Notes: generated from the sequence alone by a model not told the origin. A stretch of DNA of 5,286 nt from a bacterium (GCA_030690875.1 JAUYFP010000061.1:1-5286); one strand, 5' to 3'. Numbered from the stretch's first letter, positions 1 through 5,279 are shown. Translations and numbers: made by a program.

Positions 1-53
1 TTGACGCCATCCGGTTTAATCATCACGAAAGTTTTTTCTTCTTTAAAATTCAT
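1..53 (-). CDS. ndk: Nucleoside diphosphate kinase, N-terminal fragment (cut by window edge)
   Basis: Reading the minus strand from the ATG at 53-51 gives 17 complete codons, MNFKEEKTFVMIKPDGV, before the window ends. The block TFVMIKPDGV matches the conserved first beta strand of nucleoside diphosphate kinases (typically xTFxxIKPDxV). These cytoplasmic enzymes transfer the gamma phosphate of ATP to other NDPs through a phosphohistidine; the catalytic histidine would lie beyond the window. The ATG is 27 bases after the stop of the response regulator gene, with no obvious promoter or terminator between, so the two are probably co-transcribed. No Shine-Dalgarno sequence is visible before the start. 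Identification rests on one short motif, but it is characteristic and correctly placed at the N-terminus. Confidence 0.85.
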   Translation of the reverse strand, partial: MNFKEEKTFVMIKPDGV

Positions 54-80
54 ACTGCAACTTTTAATAAACAAAATTAA

Positions 81-461
81 TTATTTTCCCATTTTCTTTT
101 TGACTTCTTCAACAACTTCCGAGGGAGTGATATTGGCTTTAACTAGATAACCAACTGAACCTAGTTGTTTGCCTCTTTCAATGTCCTCTTCCTGACCCAA
201 ATTAGTTAAAAGCATTACCGGAATGTTTTTGGTTTCCGGATCTTCTTTTAGAGCTTTCAAAACTGAAAAGCCGTCCATCTTGGGCATGATAATGTCCAAT
301 AAAATAAAATCCGGCTTAATGCTTTTGGCTTTGACCAAACCGTCAGCGCCGTCAAGCGCTTTGGTCAAATCAAAACCTTCGTTTTTAAATTTGACTTCGT
401 ACATGTTGGCGAGCATTTCCTCGTCCTCTATCAACAAAATTTTAGTCTTATTTTCTGCCAT
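81..461 (-). CDS. Single-domain CheY-like response regulator
   Basis: This 126-residue protein is one receiver domain with no output domain, the usual length for CheY, PilG/PilH or Spo0F-type proteins. Visible receiver residues are the acidic pair E12-D13 (IEDEE), the phospho-acceptor D56 in LLDIIMPKMDG, the switch threonine T86 in LLTN, and K108 in GYLVKA. The usual lysine-proline pair is here lysine-alanine. All catalytic positions are intact, so it should accept phosphate from a histidine kinase in the cytoplasm and act by protein-protein contact. No kinase gene is in the window. In related small genomes such receivers are often associated with type IV pilus genes, which is only suggestive here. 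It has its own promoter upstream and is followed closely by ndk. The ATG is preceded by AT-rich sequence without a Shine-Dalgarno site. Confidence 0.93.
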   Translation of the reverse strand: MAENKTKILLIEDEEMLANMYEVKFKNEGFDLTKALDGADGLVKAKSIKPDFILLDIIMPKMDGFSVLKALKEDPETKNIPVMLLTNLGQEEDIERGKQLGSVGYLVKANITPSEVVEEVKKKMGK

Positions 462-493
462 AAAATAAAAATTAATATTATGATTATGTATCT

Positions 494-522
494 ATTATAA
501 GCTAAATAAATATAAAAATCAA
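494..522 (-). promoter_or_regulatory. Promoter of the response regulator gene
   Basis: On the minus strand, TTGATT (522-517) and a perfect TATAAT (499-494) are separated by exactly 17 bases, a near-consensus housekeeping sigma promoter. Transcription would start near 487, giving a leader of about 26 nt before the ATG at 461. It lies downstream of two terminators, so the response regulator is its own transcription unit. Confidence 0.8.
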
Positions 523-542
523 GGTAAAAGAAAAGGGGGCCA

Positions 543-557
543 GTATACCACGTATAC
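543..557. promoter_or_regulatory. GTATAC dyad, possible operator
   Basis: Two copies of the palindromic hexamer GTATAC (543-548 and 552-557) are separated by CAC. The dyad is centred about 60 bases upstream of the predicted start of the response regulator transcript and just past the terminator of the RNA unit. That position would suit an activator or other DNA-binding protein. There is no regulator nearby to assign, and a site of this size could arise by chance. Confidence 0.3.
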
Positions 558-564
558 CCTACGC

Positions 565-588
565 AAAAATCCCGCCTTATGGCGGGAT
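565..588 (-). terminator. Intrinsic terminator, distal
   Basis: A perfect 8-bp stem, ATCCCGCC with GGCGGGAT, closes a 4-base loop. On the minus strand it is followed directly by TTTTT. The T run exists only on the minus-strand side, so it terminates transcription coming from the RNA unit at higher coordinates and insulates the response regulator promoter. Confidence 0.85.
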
Positions 589-591
589 GCT

Positions 592-631
592 CAATTTTAC
601 AACCAATCGCTATCGCTCTTGGGTAAAATTG
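592..631 (-). other. Long imperfect hairpin between two terminators
   Basis: CAATTTTAC (592-600) pairs perfectly with GTAAAATTG (623-631). Inside it CCAA (603-606) pairs with TTGG (619-622), leaving a 2-base bulge and a 12-base loop. The 13 base pairs form one stem-loop between the proximal and distal terminators, so it is only present in transcripts that read through the first. It supports the view that this stretch is structured RNA and not random spacer. Confidence 0.6.
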
Positions 632-633
632 GC

Positions 634-680
634 AAAAGAAAACCGGGCGAAACTCACTGTATGAAGTTTATTCCGCCCGG
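634..680 (-). terminator. Intrinsic terminator, proximal
   Basis: CCGGGCG (643-649) and CGCCCGG (674-680) form a 7-bp GC stem. A second 5-bp helix, AAACT (650-654) with AGTTT (665-669), continues it after a small asymmetric bulge. On the minus strand the stem is followed at once by TTTTCTTTT (642-634), which fits an intrinsic terminator. It may define a shorter form of the RNA ending near 634, with partial readthrough to the distal terminator. Confidence 0.65.
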
Positions 681-1074
681 CGCTTGGGTTTGGTCCGAAG
701 ACCAATTGATCGCTGTGCGATCATTTTTGGGCTAGAAAGCCCGACGCTGTACTGAAATGTGGGAGATGGGCCGAAGAGTCGCCTATACGCTCGGTCAGTT
801 GGCCCGATTACTCTGGCCGAGCTAAGGGTGGGCTCGAAGTACCATGCCGTTGAACCTCACGGGTTGGCGAGAATCTCCTCGCGGGTGGTCACGGCGATGA
901 CGGTGGTGAGCTGGAACTAGGTGGGATGACCACGGATATGGACGATCATGGCTGGGATCTCCTTCCGTCGAAACCACTTGCTCCATCATTTCCCGTGATA
1001 TCACGAGAGCTCGTCAAAAAGTTCTCCCTCCTTTCCGAGCAAAAATCTCGAGAATACACAGGAAAGGCCTTTTC

Positions 1075-1103
1075 AGCATAGCAAATGAGCTAATATTCGT
1101 CAA
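1075..1103 (-). promoter_or_regulatory. Strong promoter of the structured RNA
   Basis: On the minus strand TTGACG (1103-1098) and TATGCT (1080-1075) are 17 bases apart, and the -10 is preceded by TGC, an extended -10 element. The -35 hexamer overlaps the TGA stop codon of the upstream metallo-hydrolase gene (1102-1100). The start would fall near 1068. No terminator separates it from the comEC unit, so the RNA may also be reached by readthrough. Confidence 0.8.
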
Positions 1104-1912
1104 TATGAAAAAGTAAAACTAATTGAACCCAAATCCTGCGTATTTTTAATCTGGCAATTAACAGCTTCCAACCTAGCTATTGTTTCCGGATGAGGATGAC
1201 CGAATTTGTTGTCAAAACCCGATTGAATAACACAAATTTCCGGAGAAACAGCTGATAAAAACTCCGCTGAGGAAGAATATTTACTGCCGTGATGACCTAC
1301 TTTGAGCAGTTCCGAGTCCAAATCAATACCGCTAGCCAATAATTTTTGCTCACCGCTTATTGGCAAATCCCCCATCAGCAAAAAATCAGTTTCTCTGTAG
1401 CTTAGCTTTACAACCAGAGAATTTTCATTTAGATCCTCGTGCTCGCTATCAGCCATAAGCACCTGCCAATGAAGCTCTGGACTAACAACAAAATCCTCTC
1501 CGGCTTTGACTATACTTAGCTTGATGTTTTTTTCCTTTAATTTTTCCAACCACTGGTAATATAAAAAATTATTGGGCTCATTGGCCGTTACTAAAATGTG
1601 CTTTACTTCATATTTATCTAGCAAATCCATAAAACCAACATAATGGTCAGTGTGATAATGAGTAATAATCAAATAATCAATAGTTCTTTCCCACCAAGGC
1701 AGTTTATCCGCCACTTGATAGAGCAATTTATTGTCCGGCCCGCCGTCAATTAAAATATTTAGGCCTTCTGGGCTTCTGATTAAAATAGCATCCCCTTGAC
1801 CCACATCTAAAAAATTAACAGCTAAATAGTCTTCCTCTCGCCTTAAAGTAAAAAATAGTACTATCAAAACGGTAAGAACGAAAAACGCGGAAAAATAATA
1901 TTTTTTATTCAT
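1100..1912 (-). CDS. Stand-alone ComEC metallo-beta-lactamase-fold domain, membrane-anchored
   Basis: This 270-residue protein matches the C-terminal MBL domain that is fused to the channel in typical ComEC/Rec2. Residues 5-22 form one hydrophobic anchor. The fold then starts with FLDVGQGDAILI (34-45) and IDGG (55-58). The metal-binding motif is H85-Y-H87-T-D89-H90, followed by NENS (162-165), GDL with D182, VGHHGS (205-210) and GHPHPE (238-243). All expected ligands are present, so it should be an active hydrolase. In ComEC this domain is thought to degrade the non-transported DNA strand outside the membrane. It overlaps the channel gene by 8 bases (ATGAATAA), which suggests translational coupling and 1:1 synthesis. 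An AGGA lies only two bases before the ATG, too close to be a good ribosome site. It ends in TGA at the normal end of the domain. Confidence 0.9.
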   Translation of the reverse strand: MNKKYYFSAFFVLTVLIVLFFTLRREEDYLAVNFLDVGQGDAILIRSPEGLNILIDGGPDNKLLYQVADKLPWWERTIDYLIITHYHTDHYVGFMDLLDKYEVKHILVTANEPNNFLYYQWLEKLKEKNIKLSIVKAGEDFVVSPELHWQVLMADSEHEDLNENSLVVKLSYRETDFLLMGDLPISGEQKLLASGIDLDSELLKVGHHGSKYSSSAEFLSAVSPEICVIQSGFDNKFGHPHPETIARLEAVNCQIKNTQDLGSISFTFSY

Positions 1913-3236
1913 AATCCTGCGGTCTTAAAATTAAAGTCACAATAATTAAAAATAAATAAGAAATTGCCAAAAGATAAATATTAAAATCCGCTATATTTAA
2001 ATAAGCAAAAGGCAAGCGCGCTAAAAATTCGCTTATTTCCACCATTATTTTAAATAAAATAAACAACGGCCAAGAAGCCAGCGGTGTCAAAAATGGCCAG
2101 CCGCCAAAAATCGCCAAAAGAAAACTAAAAATCAAAATCATGGTAGCCAGTGGCAAAACCAAAAAATTAGCCACTGGAGAAACCAAAGATAGAATACCAA
2201 AGTGATACAAAACAAGCGGCCAAATAAAAAACTGCGCCGCCAAGGTAGTAGCCAAAACTTCTTTTATTTTTAAAATATCCGGCAAAAACGAAAATACTTT
2301 GCCAAAAAAACGACTGTAATAGATAAGCCCTAAAACTGACAAAAAAGAAAGTTGCCAGCCCAAATCATAAAGTAGTAAATAAGGATTTAAAATAATCATA
2401 ATGTCCGCCACCAAAAGCAGACTATAAACAGACAAGCTGGATCGGCCCAAAAACGGCCCAGACAAACTGATAAGCACCATTATACTGGAGCGAAGCGCTG
2501 GTGGCAGAAAACCAATTAGCGCCAGATAAAGAGTCAAAGATATTATCAAAAAGAAAAATACCGACTTCCTACTAAAACCAAAGGAAAGAAAAATTGATTG
2601 TATTAACCAGACAATAATAACCATGTGCGAGCCGGAAATGGCAATAATATGGCTTAAGCCCACTTGGGAAAAAATTGCCCTGATTTCTGGAGCAAACTCG
2701 CGCTGAGTTCCCAAGAGCATGGCCTTGGCCAAGGATGAGGCCGGCTCTACCAAATGTTTGTCCAAATTATTCCACAAATGCTGACGCAGTTTATAAATAT
2801 AAAAATACCAATCTTTTTGCTGACCAATAACTTCTATTTTGGGACGAAAGCAAGTGGCAAAAATATTATCCTTGGCTAGATATTTATCATATCTAAAAAC
2901 TTTACCAGTTTCATCGGCAATCGGCTCGGGCTGATAAACTTTGGCGCTGATAATCAAAACATCGCCCGCTTGATACTCGGGATACAAATCCGCGTAAACC
3001 AATATTTTTCCGGAAAAGTTGTCTAAATCTTCGGGCAAAACTATCAAATTGTAGCCGTTTAATTTTTTGTCGGTATTTTTGACAAGGGCTTTGAAAGTAT
3101 AAAATTTATCAAAAGCAAAATCAGGATTATTTACCTGATTATCAAAAAATATCAGCCACAAAAAATTAGCCAATAAAAAAATAAGGCTAACCAACAAAAA
3201 GAATTTGCTTTTGCTCATCATACGCCAAAGACGCAT
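1905..3236 (-). CDS. comEC: ComEC/Rec2 DNA-uptake channel lacking the MBL domain
   Basis: The 443-residue polytopic membrane protein carries the DNA internalisation channel of natural transformation. A hydrophobic segment at about 10-31 is followed by a DUF4131/OB-like soluble region at about 45-138, containing the typical FRYDKYLAKDNIFA stretch (114-127). The Competence domain begins at about 164 with AKAMLLGTQREF and the family signature GLSHIIAISGSHM (193-205). It also shows LPPALRSSIM (244-253) and GWQLSFLSVLGL (293-304), with roughly nine more membrane segments. Full-length ComEC is usually 700-800 residues; here translation stops after the channel and the MBL domain is the next gene. 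A promoter lies upstream at 3304-3276. The start is uncertain: the first ATG (3236) abuts a hairpin, while M6 and M7 (3221, 3218) give the more typical MSKSKFFLL leader. No Shine-Dalgarno site favours any of them. Confidence 0.92.
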   Translation of the reverse strand: MRLWRMMSKSKFFLLVSLIFLLANFLWLIFFDNQVNNPDFAFDKFYTFKALVKNTDKKLNGYNLIVLPEDLDNFSGKILVYADLYPEYQAGDVLIISAKVYQPEPIADETGKVFRYDKYLAKDNIFATCFRPKIEVIGQQKDWYFYIYKLRQHLWNNLDKHLVEPASSLAKAMLLGTQREFAPEIRAIFSQVGLSHIIAISGSHMVIIVWLIQSIFLSFGFSRKSVFFFLIISLTLYLALIGFLPPALRSSIMVLISLSGPFLGRSSLSVYSLLLVADIMIILNPYLLLYDLGWQLSFLSVLGLIYYSRFFGKVFSFLPDILKIKEVLATTLAAQFFIWPLVLYHFGILSLVSPVANFLVLPLATMILIFSFLLAIFGGWPFLTPLASWPLFILFKIMVEISEFLARLPFAYLNIADFNIYLLAISYLFLIIVTLILRPQDYE

Positions 3237-3250
3237 CCCGTTTTACGGGA
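3236..3250 (-). promoter_or_regulatory. Hairpin touching the comEC start codon
   Basis: TCCCGT (3236-3241) and ACGGGA (3245-3250) form a perfect 6-bp stem with a 3-base loop. On the minus strand it ends on the A of the first comEC ATG, inside a predicted leader of about 33 nt. No T run follows it in the transcribed direction, so it is not a terminator. It could hinder initiation at the first ATG and favour the internal ATG pair at 3221/3218. Function is inferred. Confidence 0.4.
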
Positions 3251-3275
3251 AAATCGCTTACTTCTTAATGCTGAT

Positions 3276-3304
3276 ATTTAAGCTTATTTATGAAAATTTG
3301 TCAA
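3276..3304 (-). promoter_or_regulatory. Promoter of the comEC operon
   Basis: On the minus strand a perfect TTGACA (3304-3299) stands 17 bases from TTAAAT (3281-3276), a 4/6 match to the -10 consensus. It lies within the 76-base gap between the upstream gene and comEC, with predicted initiation near 3269. A perfect -35 with a weak -10 suggests moderate or regulated expression. Confidence 0.6.
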
Positions 3305-3312
3305 AACTCGCT

Positions 3313-4779
3313 CTATTTGGACAAAACGCTTGGCGCCAAAGGCAAATACGGCAATTGATAACTATTAAAAAAATTATCGCCGTCAGAAAAAATAATATTA
3401 CTAGATAAATCATCACCCACCATTTCGTCTTTATCGGCCAATAAATGAGCTGATATTCTGGCATTATCAGACAGATTATCAACCTTAACTAACAAATCTA
3501 TTTTTGATCCTTTGTCTTTTATAATTAAAGGTCTTTCCCAACCGGCTTTAGCAATAATTTTATTATCACTCAAAAGTAAATCAGCAATGTATGGCTCCTT
3601 GTCAATTAAAAGTTCCACAGCGCTTATTTCCAAACCTTGATAATCCAGGGCCCAGCTTAATTTATAAAGTTCCAAACTATCTATTCCCACTGACTTTAAA
3701 TCAAGCTGATATAATTTATTCCAACCAGCCGATAAATTGCTGTCCAAATCGCCATTTTTAAATTCCAAATAATATGCTTGAACCTTAAATTTGCCCAAGG
3801 CCAAGCTAGTTTGCAAACTCATATCTTGGCCGGAATTATAACCAGAAGCTCTGGCGCCACTAAGAGTAAAATCAAATTCCCCCGGCGATAGGGCCAAGGC
3901 GTGAAATTCAAGATTAACTTGGTCTTTTATGACCAAGGGATTGTCCAGAAAAAAATTTATCTCGCCATCCTGAGCAATAGCTCTAGATAATAATTTATTG
4001 TTCTGCACAATGGCAAATTCACTATCATCAGCATTATATCCAGAAACGGAAATTTTTAATTCTTTTAAATCAGCCATTTCAGCATAATTTAGCAAAACAA
4101 AATCCGCTATTTTCTGTGGCCGCTGGCTAACTAAAACTTCCGGTATATTAGCTGGCCCTTTTAGAGCTGATAAATAACCGCTTTGCAGTAAAGAAATATT
4201 ACCGCTAGTAGCTGGAAATTCCGCCTGAGGCAGAAAAACACTACCCTGATACTCCAGCGCTAAATCCGCCCTATCGCTAATGGCAAATTGCAAAATATCA
4301 CCTTTATTTAAACTACCAGCGTCTATAATACGCAAAGAAAAATAATTTTTGCCTTTGTTCAAACTATAATCTTTTAAATCAAAATAAATATTGCCATCAC
4401 TATCAAACTCTTTAATTGCGCCAAGCTGTACGCTGTCATTATAAAGTTTCAAATTTTCTACAAGCTGTAAGTCATAAATTCCGTTGATATTTATTTTTAA
4501 CCTGCGCAAGTAAACATTATCCCTATCTGTTTCCAAAATAAAATCAAATAAAGAAATATTGTTCGTCTGATAAACAATTTGCTTGTCGCTGTTCTCTACA
4601 TAAAGCTTAGCAAAAAAATCCGTTTCAGCGCCAAGCGCCTGTCCAGAAGGGCCCTGAGCAATGCTAGTTGATAACAAAAAAATAAATACTGCAAAAAACA
4701 AAGCCGGCAAAAACATTGCCCAACGACTGGTCTTTTTACTCACTACACTATCAATTGTCGGACTAAGATGTTCAAACAT
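3313..4779 (-). CDS. Exported or membrane-anchored beta-repeat protein, unknown function
   Basis: I do not recognise a family. The 488-residue protein has a short basic N-terminus (K15, K16, R19), a hydrophobic segment at about 20-41 ending STSIAQG, then a long extracytoplasmic region with no cysteine. S-I-A at 39-41 could be a signal peptidase site, otherwise the segment is an anchor. Beyond it, three weakly similar units can be seen at about 66-168, 216-308 and 350-448. Each has an alternating hydrophobic pattern with an L-K-x-L-x-I-type strand, a central D-G or D-N turn, a strand, a K-G or K-D turn, and a final strand, as in beta-sandwich domains of surface proteins. The tail is proline-rich (PYLPLAPS). 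It ends in TAG. The promoter is so close to the ATG that the transcript is probably leaderless. It could be a surface or adhesion-type protein; proximity to comEC does not prove a role in DNA uptake. Confidence 0.85.
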   Translation of the reverse strand: MFEHLSPTIDSVVSKKTSRWAMFLPALFFAVFIFLLSTSIAQGPSGQALGAETDFFAKLYVENSDKQIVYQTNNISLFDFILETDRDNVYLRRLKININGIYDLQLVENLKLYNDSVQLGAIKEFDSDGNIYFDLKDYSLNKGKNYFSLRIIDAGSLNKGDILQFAISDRADLALEYQGSVFLPQAEFPATSGNISLLQSGYLSALKGPANIPEVLVSQRPQKIADFVLLNYAEMADLKELKISVSGYNADDSEFAIVQNNKLLSRAIAQDGEINFFLDNPLVIKDQVNLEFHALALSPGEFDFTLSGARASGYNSGQDMSLQTSLALGKFKVQAYYLEFKNGDLDSNLSAGWNKLYQLDLKSVGIDSLELYKLSWALDYQGLEISAVELLIDKEPYIADLLLSDNKIIAKAGWERPLIIKDKGSKIDLLVKVDNLSDNARISAHLLADKDEMVGDDLSSNIIFSDGDNFFNSYQLPYLPLAPSVLSK

Positions 4780-4785
4780 AGCTAT

Positions 4786-4814
4786 ATTATAGCATAAAGA
4801 GAATAATTTTTAAA
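4786..4814 (-). promoter_or_regulatory. Extended -10 promoter giving a probable leaderless mRNA
   Basis: On the minus strand a perfect TATAAT (4791-4786) is preceded by TGC, an extended -10, and TTTAAA (4814-4809) stands 17 bases upstream. Only six bases separate the -10 from the ATG at 4779, so the predicted first transcribed base is at or beside the A of the start codon. There is no room for a ribosome-binding leader. Confidence 0.75.
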
Positions 4815-5258
4815 TTAATTTTTTGTTATTGACGGATGATTGACGGGAAAAACTGCCGGCGATAATGGATTAGCATCTTTTTCTAAATCAGCTAAAAAAT
4901 AAACGCAAACTATTTTATTCTCATAGCTAAAAATGCCGATTTTTAAAGGATGTTTATCTTCTCCAAATACATAAAAACTATCCGTCTTGTAAGAAACAAA
5001 GTCCATTTTTTTGCCCAAATACGGCTGATAATCGTAGCCAGCGTCAGAGCAAAGCTGGCTCAAAATAATCGGATCATAATTGTCTAGAAAATCAAAACTT
5101 TTTTCGCCATAATTATCGGCCTTTATGGATAATCTTTCCAACTCCCGGGATATAAAATCAGATTTTTTATTCTGGCTGGCTAAAAAAACAAAATAAATAA
5201 TTAGCCCGAGAATAATAACAACAGAAATTGAAATTATAATTTTAAATTTTGTTTTCAT
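4815..5258 (-). CDS. Small membrane-anchored protein, unknown function
   Basis: This 147-residue protein has a lysine-rich start (MKTKFK), one hydrophobic segment at about 7-27, and a polar extracytoplasmic domain; I recognise no family. The domain begins with a short charged, probably helical stretch (33-55), followed by a mixed region rich in aromatic residues with single cysteines at 70 and 118 that could form a disulfide outside the cell. The strand pattern KIGIFSYENKIVCVYFLADL (106-125) suggests a small alpha/beta or beta-rich fold. It ends in TAA directly at the -35 of the next gene's promoter. Only GAAG, a poor Shine-Dalgarno match, precedes the ATG. It may be transcribed with genes beyond the window edge or from a partly visible promoter just upstream. 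Confidence 0.8.
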   Translation of the reverse strand: MKTKFKIIISISVVIILGLIIYFVFLASQNKKSDFISRELERLSIKADNYGEKSFDFLDNYDPIILSQLCSDAGYDYQPYLGKKMDFVSYKTDSFYVFGEDKHPLKIGIFSYENKIVCVYFLADLEKDANPLSPAVFPVNHPSITKN

Positions 5259-5273
5259 AAATTACTTCAAATT

Positions 5274-5279
5274 ATTATC
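5274..5279 (-). promoter_or_regulatory. Possible -10 element upstream of the 147-residue protein
   Basis: GATAAT (5279-5274 on the minus strand) matches five of six -10 positions and would give a leader of only about nine bases before the ATG at 5258. Its -35 would lie outside the window, so this is tentative in such AT-rich DNA. Confidence 0.3.

Larger units (their letters stand above)
565..1068 (-). ncRNA. Unassigned structured RNA, about 430-500 nt
   Basis: This 638-base gap between protein genes holds a self-contained transcription unit: a strong promoter at 1103-1075, a predicted start near 1068, and terminators ending near 634 and 565. Base composition changes sharply: 781-900 is about 60% G+C by hand count, against about 30% in sampled lines of flanking genes. 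Perfect inverted repeats are dense: 1061-1067/1030-1036, 994-1005 (a 12-base palindrome), 927-933/885-891, 867-871/878-882, 738-742/729-733, 717-723/707-713, 700-705/690-695 and the terminator stems. The 690-705 hairpin has a C(UUCG)G tetraloop when read on the minus strand, which supports that strand. I checked by eye for RNase P RNA, tmRNA, SRP, 6S and tRNA hallmarks and found no convincing match. Two tiny ORFs with good Shine-Dalgarno sequences lie in its 5' part, so it could be dual-function or a small-peptide mRNA. A decayed GC-rich gene remnant is a weaker alternative. Confidence 0.6.

Noticed and set aside
223..468. Plus-strand ORF of 81 codons
   Set aside because: It is antisense to the response regulator gene, which has intact catalytic residues and a promoter; the product looks like nothing known.
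707..728. Perfect 7-bp hairpin followed by TTTTT on the plus strand, a possible plus-strand terminator
   Set aside because: No plus-strand gene or promoter was found upstream of it, and the promoter, terminators and UUCG loop all favour minus-strand transcription. It remains a candidate helix of the RNA.
890..970. Plus-strand resemblance to the 3' end of 16S rRNA (a GGCTGG-GATC-CTCCTT-like string)
   Set aside because: The similarity is patchy, with insertions, and no universal 16S blocks such as the 530 loop or the 1400 region are present upstream.
955..1000. GGTTTCGACGG on the minus strand, like the 5' end of tmRNA
   Set aside because: No matching T-arm, acceptor complement or tag ORF ending in A-L-A-A was found at the expected distance downstream.
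822..1004. 60-codon minus-strand ORF beginning at a GTG
   Set aside because: The nearest SD-like run ends more than 20 bases before the GTG. The product is rich in H, R, P and D as expected from GC-rich non-coding DNA, and it lies inside the inverted-repeat-rich RNA region.
565..1068. CRISPR array, riboswitch for the response regulator, or RNase P RNA
   Set aside because: There are no regular direct repeats. Terminators and a separate promoter lie between this region and the response regulator gene. The conserved RNase P blocks (such as GAGGAAAGTC and ACAGAA) are absent on both strands by eye.
1100..1102. TGA as a glycine codon (Gracilibacteria/Absconditabacteria code)
   Set aside because: The MBL protein ends naturally at this TGA, and the frame beyond it meets further TGAs without extending a recognisable domain. 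The standard code explains all complete genes.
3205..3482. Short ORFs on both strands around the comEC upstream gap
   Set aside because: They overlap the 3' end of the repeat protein gene and the comEC promoter in other frames and have no supporting features.
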